The notes: generated by a model from the sequence alone, not told the origin. Positions 34,801-44,405 are shown, numbered from the stretch's first letter. The stretch: 64,000 nt of DNA from Flavobacteriaceae bacterium Ga0077528 (GCA_001464475.1 LNDX01000009.1:1-64000); one strand, 5' to 3'. Program-made: numbers and translations.

Positions 34801-35075
34801 TGATCATATCAAATATAGAGCATCATCCAGAATTTAGACTGTTTGTAATGAAAGTTGGGGATGATTTTGCCAAAATAGAATATACAGAAAGAGACAACTG
34901 TTATTATTTAGTTCACTCAGAAGTTCCTAAGCATCTTAGAGGGCAAGGGATTGGGAAAATATTGGTAGAAAAAACATTTGAGTACCTCCACAACCATAAA
35001 ATAAAAGGAATTGCTGTTTGTTCTTACATAAAAGCAATTGTTGATAGAAGCGAAAAACTTAAAAAAATTTCATAA
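34800..35075 (+). CDS. YjdJ-type GNAT acetyltransferase
   Basis: A 91-residue GNAT with HLRGQGIGKILVEK (acetyl-CoA loop) and IAVCSYIKAIVDR. Paralogue of the 15537 gene; both copies stand directly next to an Msr fusion gene, which suggests a conserved partnership. Start overlaps the previous stop. Confidence 0.82.
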   Translation: MIISNIEHHPEFRLFVMKVGDDFAKIEYTERDNCYYLVHSEVPKHLRGQGIGKILVEKTFEYLHNHKIKGIAVCSYIKAIVDRSEKLKKIS

Positions 35076-35090
35076 AGAAAGGAATAAATT

Positions 35091-35972
35091 ATGAAAACTC
35101 TCAGTTTTGATAAAAACAAAATAAAAGCATTAATACAGCTATTAGACGACCCTAACAATGAGGTTTATGATTTGGTGGAAAAAGAAATTCTTTCTGGAGG
35201 TAGCGAACTTATTCCGTATTTACAAGAAGGATTTGATCACTCAAATAATGAGCTTCAAAAGACTCGCTTAGCAACATTATTAGATAATTTTAAATTAAAC
35301 CATTTGAAAAGAGAAATCGTTAAATGGAGTAAAAACGAAACTCATGATTTACTTAAAGGGTTGTTGCTAATCGCGAAATTTGGTTATCCAAGCTTAAGTG
35401 AAAATGAAATAACAAAAACAATACAATTGCTTGCACAAGAAATCAAACCATTAGTTGAAAACAAAAGCAACTATGAAATTATGCAAGCAATGAATATGGT
35501 TATCTTAGACAATCACAAGTTTGGAGGAAATTATAAAAACTATTCTGGAATCAACAATTCCTTTATTAATAAAGTTATTGAAGATAAAGTAGGGAACCCA
35601 ATTATGATTTGTGTAATATACCTGTTGGTTGCAAAAGAGTTAAACATCAACTTAATAGGAATTAACTCCCCTAAGCATTTTATCATGGGAATTTTAGAAG
35701 AAACGGGCAAAGACATATCTATTTATAATGATGAACTTATCAATCAAATAGATTTTTATATTGATCCTTTTTTTCAAGGTATATTTTATGGCAATGACAA
35801 ATTTGACGAGTTCTTAAAAGAAATTAATTTTAATTTAAAAGATAAAGTTTTATTGCCTGCTACAAATTTAGACATTGTTAAACGAGTAATGAATAATCTA
35901 ATATACGCCCTTCATACTAGTGGCGAAAAAAAATCAGCAACTGATTTGCTAAAAATTGTAGATTTGTTATAA
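35091..35972 (+). CDS. Transglutaminase-like SirB1 family protein
   Basis: A 293-residue protein. The N-terminal half is helical; the C-terminal half follows the SirB1 transglutaminase-like pattern: GNPIMICVIYLLVAKELN with the potential Cys, GINSPKHFIMGI with the His and FYIDPFFQGI with the Asp. The family is widespread, and its substrate is not known. An AAGGAA site precedes the start. Confidence 0.7.
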   Translation: MKTLSFDKNKIKALIQLLDDPNNEVYDLVEKEILSGGSELIPYLQEGFDHSNNELQKTRLATLLDNFKLNHLKREIVKWSKNETHDLLKGLLLIAKFGYPSLSENEITKTIQLLAQEIKPLVENKSNYEIMQAMNMVILDNHKFGGNYKNYSGINNSFINKVIEDKVGNPIMICVIYLLVAKELNINLIGINSPKHFIMGILEETGKDISIYNDELINQIDFYIDPFFQGIFYGNDKFDEFLKEINFNLKDKVLLPATNLDIVKRVMNNLIYALHTSGEKKSATDLLKIVDLL

Positions 35973-35979
35973 TGTAATT

Positions 35980-36022
35980 GTTAGCTGTAAATTCACCTAA
36001 CACTACAAAACAAGCGACAATG
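35980..36022 (+). repeat. Cassette-boundary-like intergenic motif, copy 2
   Basis: GTTAGCTGTAA followed by CCTAACACTACAAAACAAGCG and the start codon of the glycosidase gene. The TACAAAACAAGCG-CAATG core matches copy 1 at 8979-9008. It looks like the junction of a mobile single-gene cassette. Confidence 0.45.
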
Positions 36023-36994
36023 AAAAAAACAATAACAGCAATAACTCTACTTCTTTTCTTTTTAACAACAAACTGTCAAACAATCAAGGAGAAGAAAAAT
36101 AAAGAGAAATATACGCCAAGCGTTGAAAATCCTAGAAAGGTATTAATAGGTTTTAATCAAAATTTCTCGATGATGCCAAATATGAATGAGGCAATATATA
36201 AAAACATTCAACTATTAAAACCACAAATGCTACGTTACCCAGGTGGTACAGTTACCCATAGTTGGAATTGGAAAGAAGGAGTTATAATGACAAGAAAAAA
36301 CAAGTCAGTTCACCCAATTGTTGAAATTAAAACTTTGACTGATTATACAAACGCTGACTTTGTTTTTGTGTTAGATATTTTGAACAAAACCCTATCAGAC
36401 CAGATAGAGATGCTAACCGCAATTGAAAAGTTAGGTGTGGAAATAAAGTATATTGAATTAGGGAATGAATTATATGCTCAAGATGACAATTATAAAAAAG
36501 TATTCCCAACAGGAAAAGATTACGCTTTAAGAGTTAATGAATGGCTTCCTGAACTGAAAAAGAAGTTCCCAAATTCAAAAATTGCAGCACTTTTATTAGG
36601 CAGAAAAGTTAAAGAATCTAATGATAGAATGTATAACTGGAATAAACAAGTGGTTGAAAATACAATAAATAAAATAGATGCCTACACATATCATATTTAT
36701 ATAAATGAAAACAAAACATTTGAGGACAAAAAATCTGAATTTATCTCGGTAACTCAAAAGGCAAACACAAAAGACAAAGAACTTTGGATAACAGAATATG
36801 GGAATAATCAAGATAAGTCTAATCCAAATTACTATGATGAATTAACCAAACTCGCTGACTTTGTAGAAAATTATCCTAATGTGACAATTGCATTAAATCA
36901 CCAAATTATAGACGGAACCAAGAACAAATTAACGGCTGATGGAATAGACTTTGTGGAAGAGGGAAAAATGTTTTTAAAACGAGTGAACAAATAA
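36020..36994 (+). CDS. Exported clan GH-A-type glycoside hydrolase
   Basis: About 324 residues. N-terminal signal with TAITLLLFFLTTNC (probable lipobox Cys). The TIM-barrel shows acid/base Glu after Asn in YIELGNELY near residue 150 and a nucleophile Glu in LWITEYG near residue 258, spaced as in retaining clan GH-A enzymes; LRYPGG at the end of an early strand is typical of arabinofuranosidase-like members. Start ATG 36020 gives a normal signal peptide; an in-frame TTG at 35978 is unlikely. No redox link: probably an inserted cassette, given the motif at its start. Confidence 0.65.
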   Translation: MKKTITAITLLLFFLTTNCQTIKEKKNKEKYTPSVENPRKVLIGFNQNFSMMPNMNEAIYKNIQLLKPQMLRYPGGTVTHSWNWKEGVIMTRKNKSVHPIVEIKTLTDYTNADFVFVLDILNKTLSDQIEMLTAIEKLGVEIKYIELGNELYAQDDNYKKVFPTGKDYALRVNEWLPELKKKFPNSKIAALLLGRKVKESNDRMYNWNKQVVENTINKIDAYTYHIYINENKTFEDKKSEFISVTQKANTKDKELWITEYGNNQDKSNPNYYDELTKLADFVENYPNVTIALNHQIIDGTKNKLTADGIDFVEEGKMFLKRVNK

Positions 36995-37169
36995 AAACAC
37001 AGCTACCGAGCAGTCATAATATGTAGGTTAAAGTACCACTATGGAACACTTAAACCAGGTTTTCAACAGAAGTAATTTTATTAAGCCTTTGTACTAAAAT
37101 TCCGTGACATCGCTAAGTTGCGTTCTATTCGAATCATCAATAAACTATAACAGTAAAATCAAAAAGCAA

Positions 37170-38726
37170 ATGAAACTAAACATCAAAGATACATTCAATA
37201 AAGAGTTGCCTGCTGACAAAGAAACAGAAAACTCAAGAAGGCAAGTAAATAATGCATGCTTCTCTTATGTTACGCCTAAAAGTCCTAGCAACCCTGAATT
37301 GGTTCATTATGCTTCTTTTTTAGCGAATGATTTAGGTATCGCTAACGACGTGCAAACAAAAGAGTTTCTCGATGTTTTTTCTGGTAATTCTGTTTACCCT
37401 GAAACAAATCCGTTTGCTATGTGTTATGGTGGACACCAATTTGGTAATTGGGCAGGACAATTAGGTGACGGTAGAGCTATAAATCTTTTTGAAATTGAAG
37501 CAAACAACAAACATTGGGCATTACAATTAAAAGGAGCTGGTGAAACACCCTACTCTAGAACTGCCGATGGATTGGCAGTGCTACGCTCCTCTGTAAGAGA
37601 ACATTTATGTAGCGAAGCCATGCATAGTTTAGGGGTTCCAACTACACGATCATTAGCATTAATCCTATCAGGAGATGAGGTTTTAAGAGATATTCTATAT
37701 AATGGGAATCCAAAACTGGAAAAAGGAGCAATTGTAACCCGTGTCGCTCCTAGCTTTATCCGATTTGGTAATTTTCAAATCTTTGCCTCTCGCAGAGACA
37801 ATAAAACACTTAAAGAACTTACTGATTATACAATCGCACATTATTTCCCAAATATAAAATCTGAGGGCAAAGAAAAGTATTTGGATTTTTATCAAGAAGT
37901 AGTAAACAAATCTCTAGAAATGGTTGTAGAGTGGCAAAGAGTGGGTTTTGTACACGGTGTTATGAATACTGACAATATGTCTATATTAGGATTAACCATT
38001 GATTATGGCCCGTATGGTTGGTTGGAAAATTTCGATCCGGATTGGACTCCAAACACCACCGATAGACAAAATAAAAGATACCGATTTAGAAATCAACCAG
38101 ACATTATACTTTGGAATCTTGTTCAATTAGGAAATGCATTATATCCACTAATAGAAGACATCCCTGCGATGGAAACCATTTTAACCGCTTACAATAAAAC
38201 GTATGATACAAAATACCATAAAATGATGGCGGCAAAACTGGGCTTATCTTCAACCTATACGACAGAAAACCATGACGAACTAATAAATTTATTGACACAG
38301 TCTAATATTGACATGACAATCTTTTTTAGAAATCTGAGTTCTGTTACTAAATTAGATACCCCAAAGGAAGCCTTTACTAAAATAAAATATGCTTTTTACA
38401 ATATCGAAGAATTACCTAATGAAATAATAACAAAATGGGAAGTTTGGCTAAAAAGCTATTTAGAAATGATTAATGCAGAAGAACAAACAGACTCTGAACG
38501 CAAAGCATCCATGAATCGTAATAACCCTAAATATGTGTTACGAAATTATATGGCACAATTAGCAATAGAATCTGCGGAAAAAGGCGATTATTCATTAATA
38601 AACGAGCTCTATCTGTTGCTCCAAAAACCGTACGAAGAACAATCTGAACATGAAAAATGGTTTGCTAAAAGACCTGATTGGGCTTTAGAAAAAGTGGGTT
38701 GTTCAATGCTTTCTTGCAGCTCTTAA
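37170..38726 (+). CDS. selO: SelO family protein adenylyltransferase
   Basis: A 518-residue SelO (YdiU/UPF0061) pseudokinase-fold enzyme that AMPylates proteins in redox regulation. Family motifs are strong: NPFAMCYGGHQFGNWAGQLGDGRA, LKGAGETPYSRTADG, LRSSVREHLCSEAM, GFVHGVMNTDNMS, and the end GCSMLSCSS with the Cys that is selenocysteine in some homologues. Start ATG 37170 fits the family; the frame is open to 37104. AMPylation of glutaredoxin by SelO is known in E. coli; here a monothiol redoxin gene follows directly. Confidence 0.95.
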   Translation: MKLNIKDTFNKELPADKETENSRRQVNNACFSYVTPKSPSNPELVHYASFLANDLGIANDVQTKEFLDVFSGNSVYPETNPFAMCYGGHQFGNWAGQLGDGRAINLFEIEANNKHWALQLKGAGETPYSRTADGLAVLRSSVREHLCSEAMHSLGVPTTRSLALILSGDEVLRDILYNGNPKLEKGAIVTRVAPSFIRFGNFQIFASRRDNKTLKELTDYTIAHYFPNIKSEGKEKYLDFYQEVVNKSLEMVVEWQRVGFVHGVMNTDNMSILGLTIDYGPYGWLENFDPDWTPNTTDRQNKRYRFRNQPDIILWNLVQLGNALYPLIEDIPAMETILTAYNKTYDTKYHKMMAAKLGLSSTYTTENHDELINLLTQSNIDMTIFFRNLSSVTKLDTPKEAFTKIKYAFYNIEELPNEIITKWEVWLKSYLEMINAEEQTDSERKASMNRNNPKYVLRNYMAQLAIESAEKGDYSLINELYLLLQKPYEEQSEHEKWFAKRPDWALEKVGCSMLSCSS

Positions 38727-38770
38727 ATAATTGCTAATAATTTATATCTTTACTAAGAAATTTAAAATTT

Positions 38771-39130
38771 ATGAAAACTACAAACTGGAACACAATAAAA
38801 ACGGAAAAAGATGTCCTTGATATTATTGAAAAATCAAAGGATAAGCCTCAAATTATTTTTAAAGATAGTGTTTCGTGCGGTATTAGTGCCTTTGCAAAAG
38901 AACGCCTTAAAAATGATTCCCCTCTTATCGAAAGCATCTCAGCCTTTAATTATCTTGATTTACTTTCTTACAGAGAAGTATCAAATTTTATCGCTAAAAA
39001 ATTAAATGTAATTCATCAATCCCCACAAATTATCGTTTTAATAAAGGGGGAAGTAATTTATAGAGATTCACATCATTCCATTGAAGCAAAAAAAATTGCG
39101 AATAAAATTACTACTTTTGTAGAAGGATAA
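38771..39130 (+). CDS. YtxJ/BrxC-type monothiol bacilliredoxin-like protein
   Basis: A 119-residue thioredoxin-fold protein with a single active Cys in FKDSVSCGISAFAKERL near residue 37, as in the YtxJ (bacilliredoxin BrxC) family, where Bacillus members remove bacillithiol from proteins. Some Bacteroidetes make bacillithiol or another low-molecular thiol. It follows SelO by 44 bp and could be an AMPylation target; this is inference. A TATCTTTA motif at 38744-38751 may be its promoter. Confidence 0.7.
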   Translation: MKTTNWNTIKTEKDVLDIIEKSKDKPQIIFKDSVSCGISAFAKERLKNDSPLIESISAFNYLDLLSYREVSNFIAKKLNVIHQSPQIIVLIKGEVIYRDSHHSIEAKKIANKITTFVEG

Positions 39131-39139
39131 GAACAAATT

Positions 39140-39421
39140 ATGAAAGCAACTTTTAACAACAAAATAATAGCAGAAAGCGACCAAACAATTAGCTTCGAAG
39201 GGAACACTTATTTCCCACATCAAAGTCTAAAAAAAGAATACTTTAAGCCAAGTAAAATAAGCTCTGTTTGCGATGAGAAAGGCGTTGCTCATTATTACAA
39301 CGTTGAAGTAAATGGGAGATTTAGAGATGATGCTGCGTGGTTCTACCCTGAAGCAACGAGTCAGGCAAAATTAATTGAAAATTATGTAGCCTTTTGGAAA
39401 GGTATAAGAATTGAAGAATAA
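39140..39421 (+). CDS. DUF427 domain protein (second copy)
   Basis: A 93-residue DUF427 protein: IAESDQTISFEGNTYFP, AHYYNVEVNG, DAAWFYPEAT, NYVAFWKGI. It is the paralogue of the 5874 gene; both end in the same (R/K)GIRIEE-like tail. It lies nine bases after the redoxin gene and is probably cotranscribed with it. Function unknown. Confidence 0.85.
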   Translation: MKATFNNKIIAESDQTISFEGNTYFPHQSLKKEYFKPSKISSVCDEKGVAHYYNVEVNGRFRDDAAWFYPEATSQAKLIENYVAFWKGIRIEE

Positions 39422-39437
39422 TCTATATTTAATTTAA

Positions 39438-40291
39438 ATGTATTTAATAGTAAACAACAAATTGGTCTTTCAAAGTATGGGATTTTATTTGTTGTTTCTT
39501 TTTTTCTTGGTTGCTTGTCAAAATAATCATCCTGAGGATTCTCAAACTATCTGTGCGTCACAATTCTGCAATGCACAAGGGAAGAATGAAATACTGGCAA
39601 CAAAAGACAAAGCATACACTCCATCAATTATACAATTTCCTGCTAATCTTGTTATTGCTTCCCCAAACACTAACGATTACTCTAAATACATCAAAATTAT
39701 TGATACGCTTAATACTAAACTAAACAAATCAGGAATAAACATCCTCCTAAATCCAAATATTTTACGTGTAAATCAAAAAAAATCAATTGACAGAATAGGA
39801 TATAGTGATAAAATAAGAAAAGAGCTTGAATCTAAAATTAAAACAAAGTATTTAACGTTTGTAATTGTTCCTTCTGGACAAAAACTAAATGGGTTTACTT
39901 ATACTCTTAATCAAAATTTTTGGTATTATTTAGGATTCGGATATAATTATATTTATATTTCCGATAATCCTAACGTTAGTGTGGCAACTTTCGCTCATGA
40001 AACGGGGCATTTTTTTGGTCTCCAACACACCTTTGGTTCTTCATCTGAGCAATTTACTACAAAAGAGAGCATCTTGGAAAACAATTGTAATACCGAAGGG
40101 GACACAACACACCTATAGATAAAAATTGTAGATACGTTGGCGCTAGATATAAAAACTACAATCCTCCCATAGAAAATTTCATGAGCTATTCTCCAGGTTT
40201 TTGTAGGAATCATTATTCTAACGAACAATTAATTTTCATGGGGAAATTCGCTAAAAGTTACAGATTTAACATTGCTAAATCCTCACAATAA
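39438..40291 (+). pseudogene. M43-like metalloprotease lipoprotein with a frameshift
   Basis: The first frame (39438-40118) encodes a lipoprotein (FLVAC) with the CxxQFC motif and an intact zinc motif HETGHFFGLQHTFGSS, then CNTEGD and a stop. From about 40110 another frame continues with TPIDKNCRYVG, NFMSYSPGFC (the Met-turn) and ends at 40289-40291. The intact paralogue at 19637 has the same order without a break, so an indel near 40108-40114 has split this gene. Confidence 0.8.
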
Positions 40292-40601
40292 CCCTCCTCA
40301 CTTAAAAAAGCATTCTCACTCAATATTATTTTAGGGAAAGAAACTTAATGGAGTTTTGTAAAAAAAATGCATGACGATTCAACCCCAACGCAAAGCTTGC
40401 ATTTCTTGTAGTTTCTAATTTGCCACTGAGACTTCGCATAGTTTGCATATTGGTTTGTTAATATTAATGCGAATTAATTTCATAGAAATGGTCGGATATG
40501 TCGTTTATCATTGCATTTGTTAAAAAGATTGGCAATGTTTTATATTAATTTTGTATTTTTAAACAATTTTTTGCTTCTAAAAAGCGAGACTACGACAAAA
40601 T
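40292..40601. other. Intergenic region
   Basis: About 310 bp with no convincing gene. A stretch near 40380-40455 is locally less AT-rich and may be the remnant of an older insertion. The promoter of the next gene is at its end. Confidence 0.5.
40546..40553 (+). promoter_or_regulatory. Likely -7 promoter box (TAATTTTG)
   Basis: TAATTTTG matches TAnnTTTG and lies 48 bp before the hydrolase start codon. A TTGG at 40529 could serve upstream, but it is closer than the usual -33 spacing. Confidence 0.5.
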
Positions 40602-41396
40602 ATGACACTATTGCCCCCTATTAAAATTAAGATAATTAAAATACTGCCTTTTTTGGTAATGCCCCTTTTGGCGAGTTGCTTATCATTTAGACAATCTGAT
40701 GACAACAAGTCTGTAACTACATTTAGTCTGGACACATTAAAACTATATGACCAAAACAGGCAAAGAGAAATTCCTATTGCCATCTACCACCCTAAGATCG
40801 ATATTTCAGGAAAACAAAAAATTGTCATTTTCAGTCACGGTTATGGGCAAAACAAAGGGGGAGATTATTTGGCGTACTCGTACTTAGCAGAGTTTTTAGC
40901 TTCAAAAGGCTATTTTGTTGTAAGTATCCAACATGAACTTGCCACGGATAGTTTATTACCCTTGACAGGAAATCCACAAATATTAAGAAGGCCTTTTTGG
41001 GAGCGTGGTGCAGACAATATTTTATTTGTTGTTAACGAACTTAAAAAGACAAATCCCGATTTAGACTACAAACACATTACGCTTATTGGTCATTCAAACG
41101 GTGGCGATATGACTGCTCTTTTCCCACAGAAATACCCAAACGTAGTAGAAAAGATTATTACATTGGATAACAGAAGGATGGCGCTCCCTAAAACAAAAAA
41201 GGTCAAAGTTTATTCGTTACGTTCAAGTGATCAACCCGCTGATGACGGGGTTTTGCCTACTGAAAAAGAAATTAAAAAAAATAAAATGAAAATAATAAAG
41301 TTAGCAAACACGACACATAATGAAATGGACGACAATGCTGATGACGAACAACGAAAAGAAATTCAAAGCGAGATCTTAACTTTTCTAAAAGATTGA
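40602..41396 (+). CDS. Exported alpha/beta-hydrolase (PAF-acetylhydrolase/chlorophyllase-like)
   Basis: A 264-residue lipoprotein (lipobox in LLASC). Elements of the fold: IVIFSHGYGQNKG (oxyanion), ITLIGHSNGGDMTALFPQ (nucleophile), TTHNEMDD (catalytic His). Predicted esterase of the cell envelope. It closes the plus-strand island; beyond it lies only a short remnant and the terminator that separates it from the prophage-like element. Confidence 0.75.
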   Translation: MTLLPPIKIKIIKILPFLVMPLLASCLSFRQSDDNKSVTTFSLDTLKLYDQNRQREIPIAIYHPKIDISGKQKIVIFSHGYGQNKGGDYLAYSYLAEFLASKGYFVVSIQHELATDSLLPLTGNPQILRRPFWERGADNILFVVNELKKTNPDLDYKHITLIGHSNGGDMTALFPQKYPNVVEKIITLDNRRMALPKTKKVKVYSLRSSDQPADDGVLPTEKEIKKNKMKIIKLANTTHNEMDDNADDEQRKEIQSEILTFLKD

Positions 41397-41443
41397 TTGG
41401 AAAAAGCCTTGTCCCCAATCATAATAAATTAAATTTAGACCAG

Positions 41444-41548
41444 ATGTCACAGGATGGTATTAGGCTAGCGCTACGAGAATTCTTATTAAACGGATATGTT
41501 ATCGAGAATACTAATTATAAAGAACAGAAACAATGCAGATACATGTAA
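41444..41548 (+). pseudogene. Short open frame, probable gene remnant
   Basis: Thirty-four residues (MSQDGIRLALREF then NGYVIEN and a Cys near the end). The same frame is open upstream to the end of the hydrolase gene, with protein-like codons. It is probably the C-terminal remnant of a deleted gene at the edge of the island. Confidence 0.3.
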
Positions 41549-41925
41549 CTAACAATTCAAAAAAAGACAATTTTAAAAAAATACTACTTTAACTTTTCCC
41601 ATAAACTATTCCTTTTGTAGATTGCTAAATGTATTTAAAAAGATAGACTTGAAATAAGTGATAAATATTTTTTATTCTTCACAAACTGATTCCAAAAATC
41701 ATTGAAACAAAATGGTTAATGGCATCTTATACAACTCGGAGTGATTTGTAACCATAATAAAGTATATGGGAAACAACATGTCTTATTAGGATAGTGTCGA
41801 AATGCCCCCGCCCTTCTGACAACGCATTTTTTAATCTGATTACTTAATATTAAAGAAGTTACTAAAAATGGCTTGTGTCAATAATTGGGAATTATTTTTA
41901 AACAAATTTAATATTACATTTTAAA

Positions 41926-41953
41926 AAGGCTTAGGGTAAAAAATCTAAGCCTT
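41926..41953. terminator. Bidirectional terminator
   Basis: Perfect 9-bp stem AAGGCTTAG and CTAAGCCTT with a 10-base AT-rich loop, and T-rich tracts on both sides. It separates the plus-strand island from the minus-strand element and probably ends transcripts from both. The rest of the 41549-42083 gap holds no gene I can see. Confidence 0.85.
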
Positions 41954-42083
41954 CCTTTTTAACTTGCAAACTTTGTGGAATCCTGTCAATATTAAATTAT
42001 TTTACTTTTCTTATTATACTAAATATAGCCAAAACTGTCTTTCACGCCCACAATCTGACTTCGCAACCACCCAAAATTAAAAC

Positions 42084-42248
42084 CTATTTCTTTGCTTTTG
42101 CTTTTACAACTTTTCCTCCTTTGACATACCGATAACCCTTTTTAAGAGTTCCATCTTTTTTAACGCCTTCACGCTGGATTACACCGCTACAAAGCTTTTT
42201 AGCTGAGATTCTTTTTTTACCTTTTGATTTTACTTTTTTTGCTACCAT
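42084..42248 (-). CDS. Small very basic protein
   Basis: A 54-residue protein with about 21 Lys/Arg and few acids (MVAKKVKSKGKKRISAKK at the start, GYRYVKGGKVVKAKAKK at the end). It is the last gene of the late operon, 12 bp after the ArdC-RecA fusion. Small Lys-rich proteins in this place in viruses often bind the packaged genome; that role is inference. Confidence 0.6.
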   Translation of the reverse strand: MVAKKVKSKGKKRISAKKLCSGVIQREGVKKDGTLKKGYRYVKGGKVVKAKAKK

Positions 42249-42259
42249 GATTTCATATT

Positions 42260-44404
42260 TTAGTTATTTGACTTTAAATGATAATTTCTTTTTTTTTTGG
42301 GTTCGTTAACTACTTTTTTATAGAGCATCGAATATTTTAAAGTGAGGTCATTCCCTCTGTTTTTCTCCAGTGTAGCAAATCGCTGTTTTGGATCTTGATG
42401 TGAAGAACAATGAATTACTGAAGTTGGATTGTGAGCCATTTTATTACCTCCGTACATTGCTCCATTCTCTTTTACTTGAGAAATAAAACACCAAATAATT
42501 TTCGGGTATTTGGTTCTCAAATAATTTAGCTGGTCGGCAGTAATTTTCAAATCCGTAACAGAATCCGCAATAATGACTTTGACCACCTTGCAGAATCCTT
42601 GTAATTCCTCAAAAGGGTTTTCTAAATAACCTTTTATGGCTATATACTTTCTTCCTGCTTCAGTAGTATTTCTGTTGATACTATCTACTGTGTCCTTGCT
42701 TTCAATTCCTCCTTGCTCATAATCAATATAAGCTACTGGAATTTGTGCTTCTCCAAAAGCATTGGCAATCTGCATGGCCAACTGTGATTTTGAACTGTGC
42801 TTGTTTCCTTTTATTAGGATTAAAGCTTTATGAGGCTGTTGTTTTTGTAAAAACTTCCCAATTTCGCCACCCAGTACAAAAACATCTTTTGCTTCCTTTG
42901 GTACAGAATTAGCAGAAATAAAACCAAGTTTTTCAAGCGCATTAAGGCTTTTATCCTGATTGGAAGCAACTTTACTATCTCTTTTTTTAACTACAGTTTG
43001 TACAGTTCTCTTTTTGGTTAATTCAGTATTTTTACTTGCCACAATTGAAGCTGATAGTCCGATTTTTTTAGCTTTGGTAACTTTAGGTTTTACCTTTTTC
43101 TTTACTGGTCTTTTCGATGTTGCTTTTTTAACCTCTTCTTTCACTATTTCTACTTCTTCACTCTCAGTATTTCTACCTAATATGTAGTTGACTGCTTTTT
43201 GAGATTGTGCTGAAGCTTTCAAGAAAAAGCGGTTGTCATTTTCTAATTCGCTCACCAAAACAGTATTCCAATTTTTAAGATACTTAGCCGAGTTCTCTTT
43301 GGTCTGAAATAGTATTCCAGATTCAGAACACATGAATACCGCTCCGAGTTCCGCAATGAGTTCCTCAAAAGCATAAGGCTTACTACCAAAAGTTCCAGTC
43401 ATATCCCTGTTCAACCTTTTTTTCGCTCCAGATGAATGTGTCAATTCGTGAAAATATGTGCAGTAATACGAAGCTTCTTTTTTAAAAGCTTTGATATTTG
43501 GCATATTAAGTTTATCAGTTGATGGTTGATAATAAGCTCTATCTCCAACAAAAGTGTAAGTAGGGGGGTCTTTATAACCATCAATAAGACTTTGGGCTTG
43601 CTCAATCGGATTTACATTTTTATTGCCTGTTGCTTCAGGAAATTTCAATCCTGTACAGTCATCTGCTCTGAAAACATTGTAATATTTAATTACTGGAATC
43701 TTGGTAAGATGCTCTCTTAGATCTTCTTTGGTTAAGCCATTCACTTTTACAAACTCAGTAAACTTTTCTCTGTCGGTAGTTTTGAATTGCAAAACACCAT
43801 TATCGAAACTGAAAATCATGGTGTAATAAATTACACGTCTTGCTTTACTGTCTTTCTTTAAACTTGCACCAGTTTCCTTAATCTGATTGAATGTTAGATA
43901 ATAAGGCTGAATGAATTTTATCGGCACTAAATAACCTTTTCCGTCTTTATCAAACTTTATATCAAAATTCAACAGAAAGTTTGCTCCTGTATATTCCTTC
44001 TTACTAACATAATTTTTAGCGGCACCATCAGATCCTGAACCAACCCAATCTTTTTGCCAGGGCAAATGCCCGACTTTCTCAATAGTATTGATAATCAAAT
44101 CTGTAATATAGCTGTAAATATCATCAGGGGAAACTCCGTTTAGACCACCTTCTACATCTTCTTCAGATATATATTCTAGTGTTGGTAGAATGATTCTTTG
44201 CTCAGTTCCACTAAGTCCCGCAGGTTCTAGCAAGTCCTTTAGTTCAATAGTGAAAAGCGCATCGTTGTTTTGCTGCAAAACTTTACTGATTCGGTTGAAA
44301 ATAACCAAATGCTTTTGTTTTCTAGCTCTAGTTAAGAGGGATTTCAAAACGGAACGTTTTACTGTTTTACCGTTAAGATTATTGAAAGAGGTTATTAAAT
44401 CCAT
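42260..44404 (-). CDS. ArdC-type antirestriction/zincin protein fused to a RecA-like ATPase
   Basis: A 714-residue fusion. After a helical N-terminus, residues about 105-250 follow the ArdC N-terminal ssDNA-binding domain (HLPWQKDW, YTGANFLLN). Residues about 285-420 are a zincin metallopeptidase with YFHELTHSSG and the third ligand region in AFEELIAELGA. A Lys-rich linker joins it to a C-terminal RecA-like domain (about 540-714) with a Walker-A-like GNKHSSKS, where the second Gly of the P-loop is Ser, and a Walker-B-like VIIADSV. It may protect incoming DNA and move or pack it. It is not the FtsK/A32-type packaging ATPase. Confidence 0.75.
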   Translation of the reverse strand: MDLITSFNNLNGKTVKRSVLKSLLTRARKQKHLVIFNRISKVLQQNNDALFTIELKDLLEPAGLSGTEQRIILPTLEYISEEDVEGGLNGVSPDDIYSYITDLIINTIEKVGHLPWQKDWVGSGSDGAAKNYVSKKEYTGANFLLNFDIKFDKDGKGYLVPIKFIQPYYLTFNQIKETGASLKKDSKARRVIYYTMIFSFDNGVLQFKTTDREKFTEFVKVNGLTKEDLREHLTKIPVIKYYNVFRADDCTGLKFPEATGNKNVNPIEQAQSLIDGYKDPPTYTFVGDRAYYQPSTDKLNMPNIKAFKKEASYYCTYFHELTHSSGAKKRLNRDMTGTFGSKPYAFEELIAELGAVFMCSESGILFQTKENSAKYLKNWNTVLVSELENDNRFFLKASAQSQKAVNYILGRNTESEEVEIVKEEVKKATSKRPVKKKVKPKVTKAKKIGLSASIVASKNTELTKKRTVQTVVKKRDSKVASNQDKSLNALEKLGFISANSVPKEAKDVFVLGGEIGKFLQKQQPHKALILIKGNKHSSKSQLAMQIANAFGEAQIPVAYIDYEQGGIESKDTVDSINRNTTEAGRKYIAIKGYLENPFEELQGFCKVVKVIIADSVTDLKITADQLNYLRTKYPKIIWCFISQVKENGAMYGGNKMAHNPTSVIHCSSHQDPKQRFATLEKNRGNDLTLKYSMLYKKVVNEPKKKRNYHLKSNN

Positions 44405-44405
44405 A

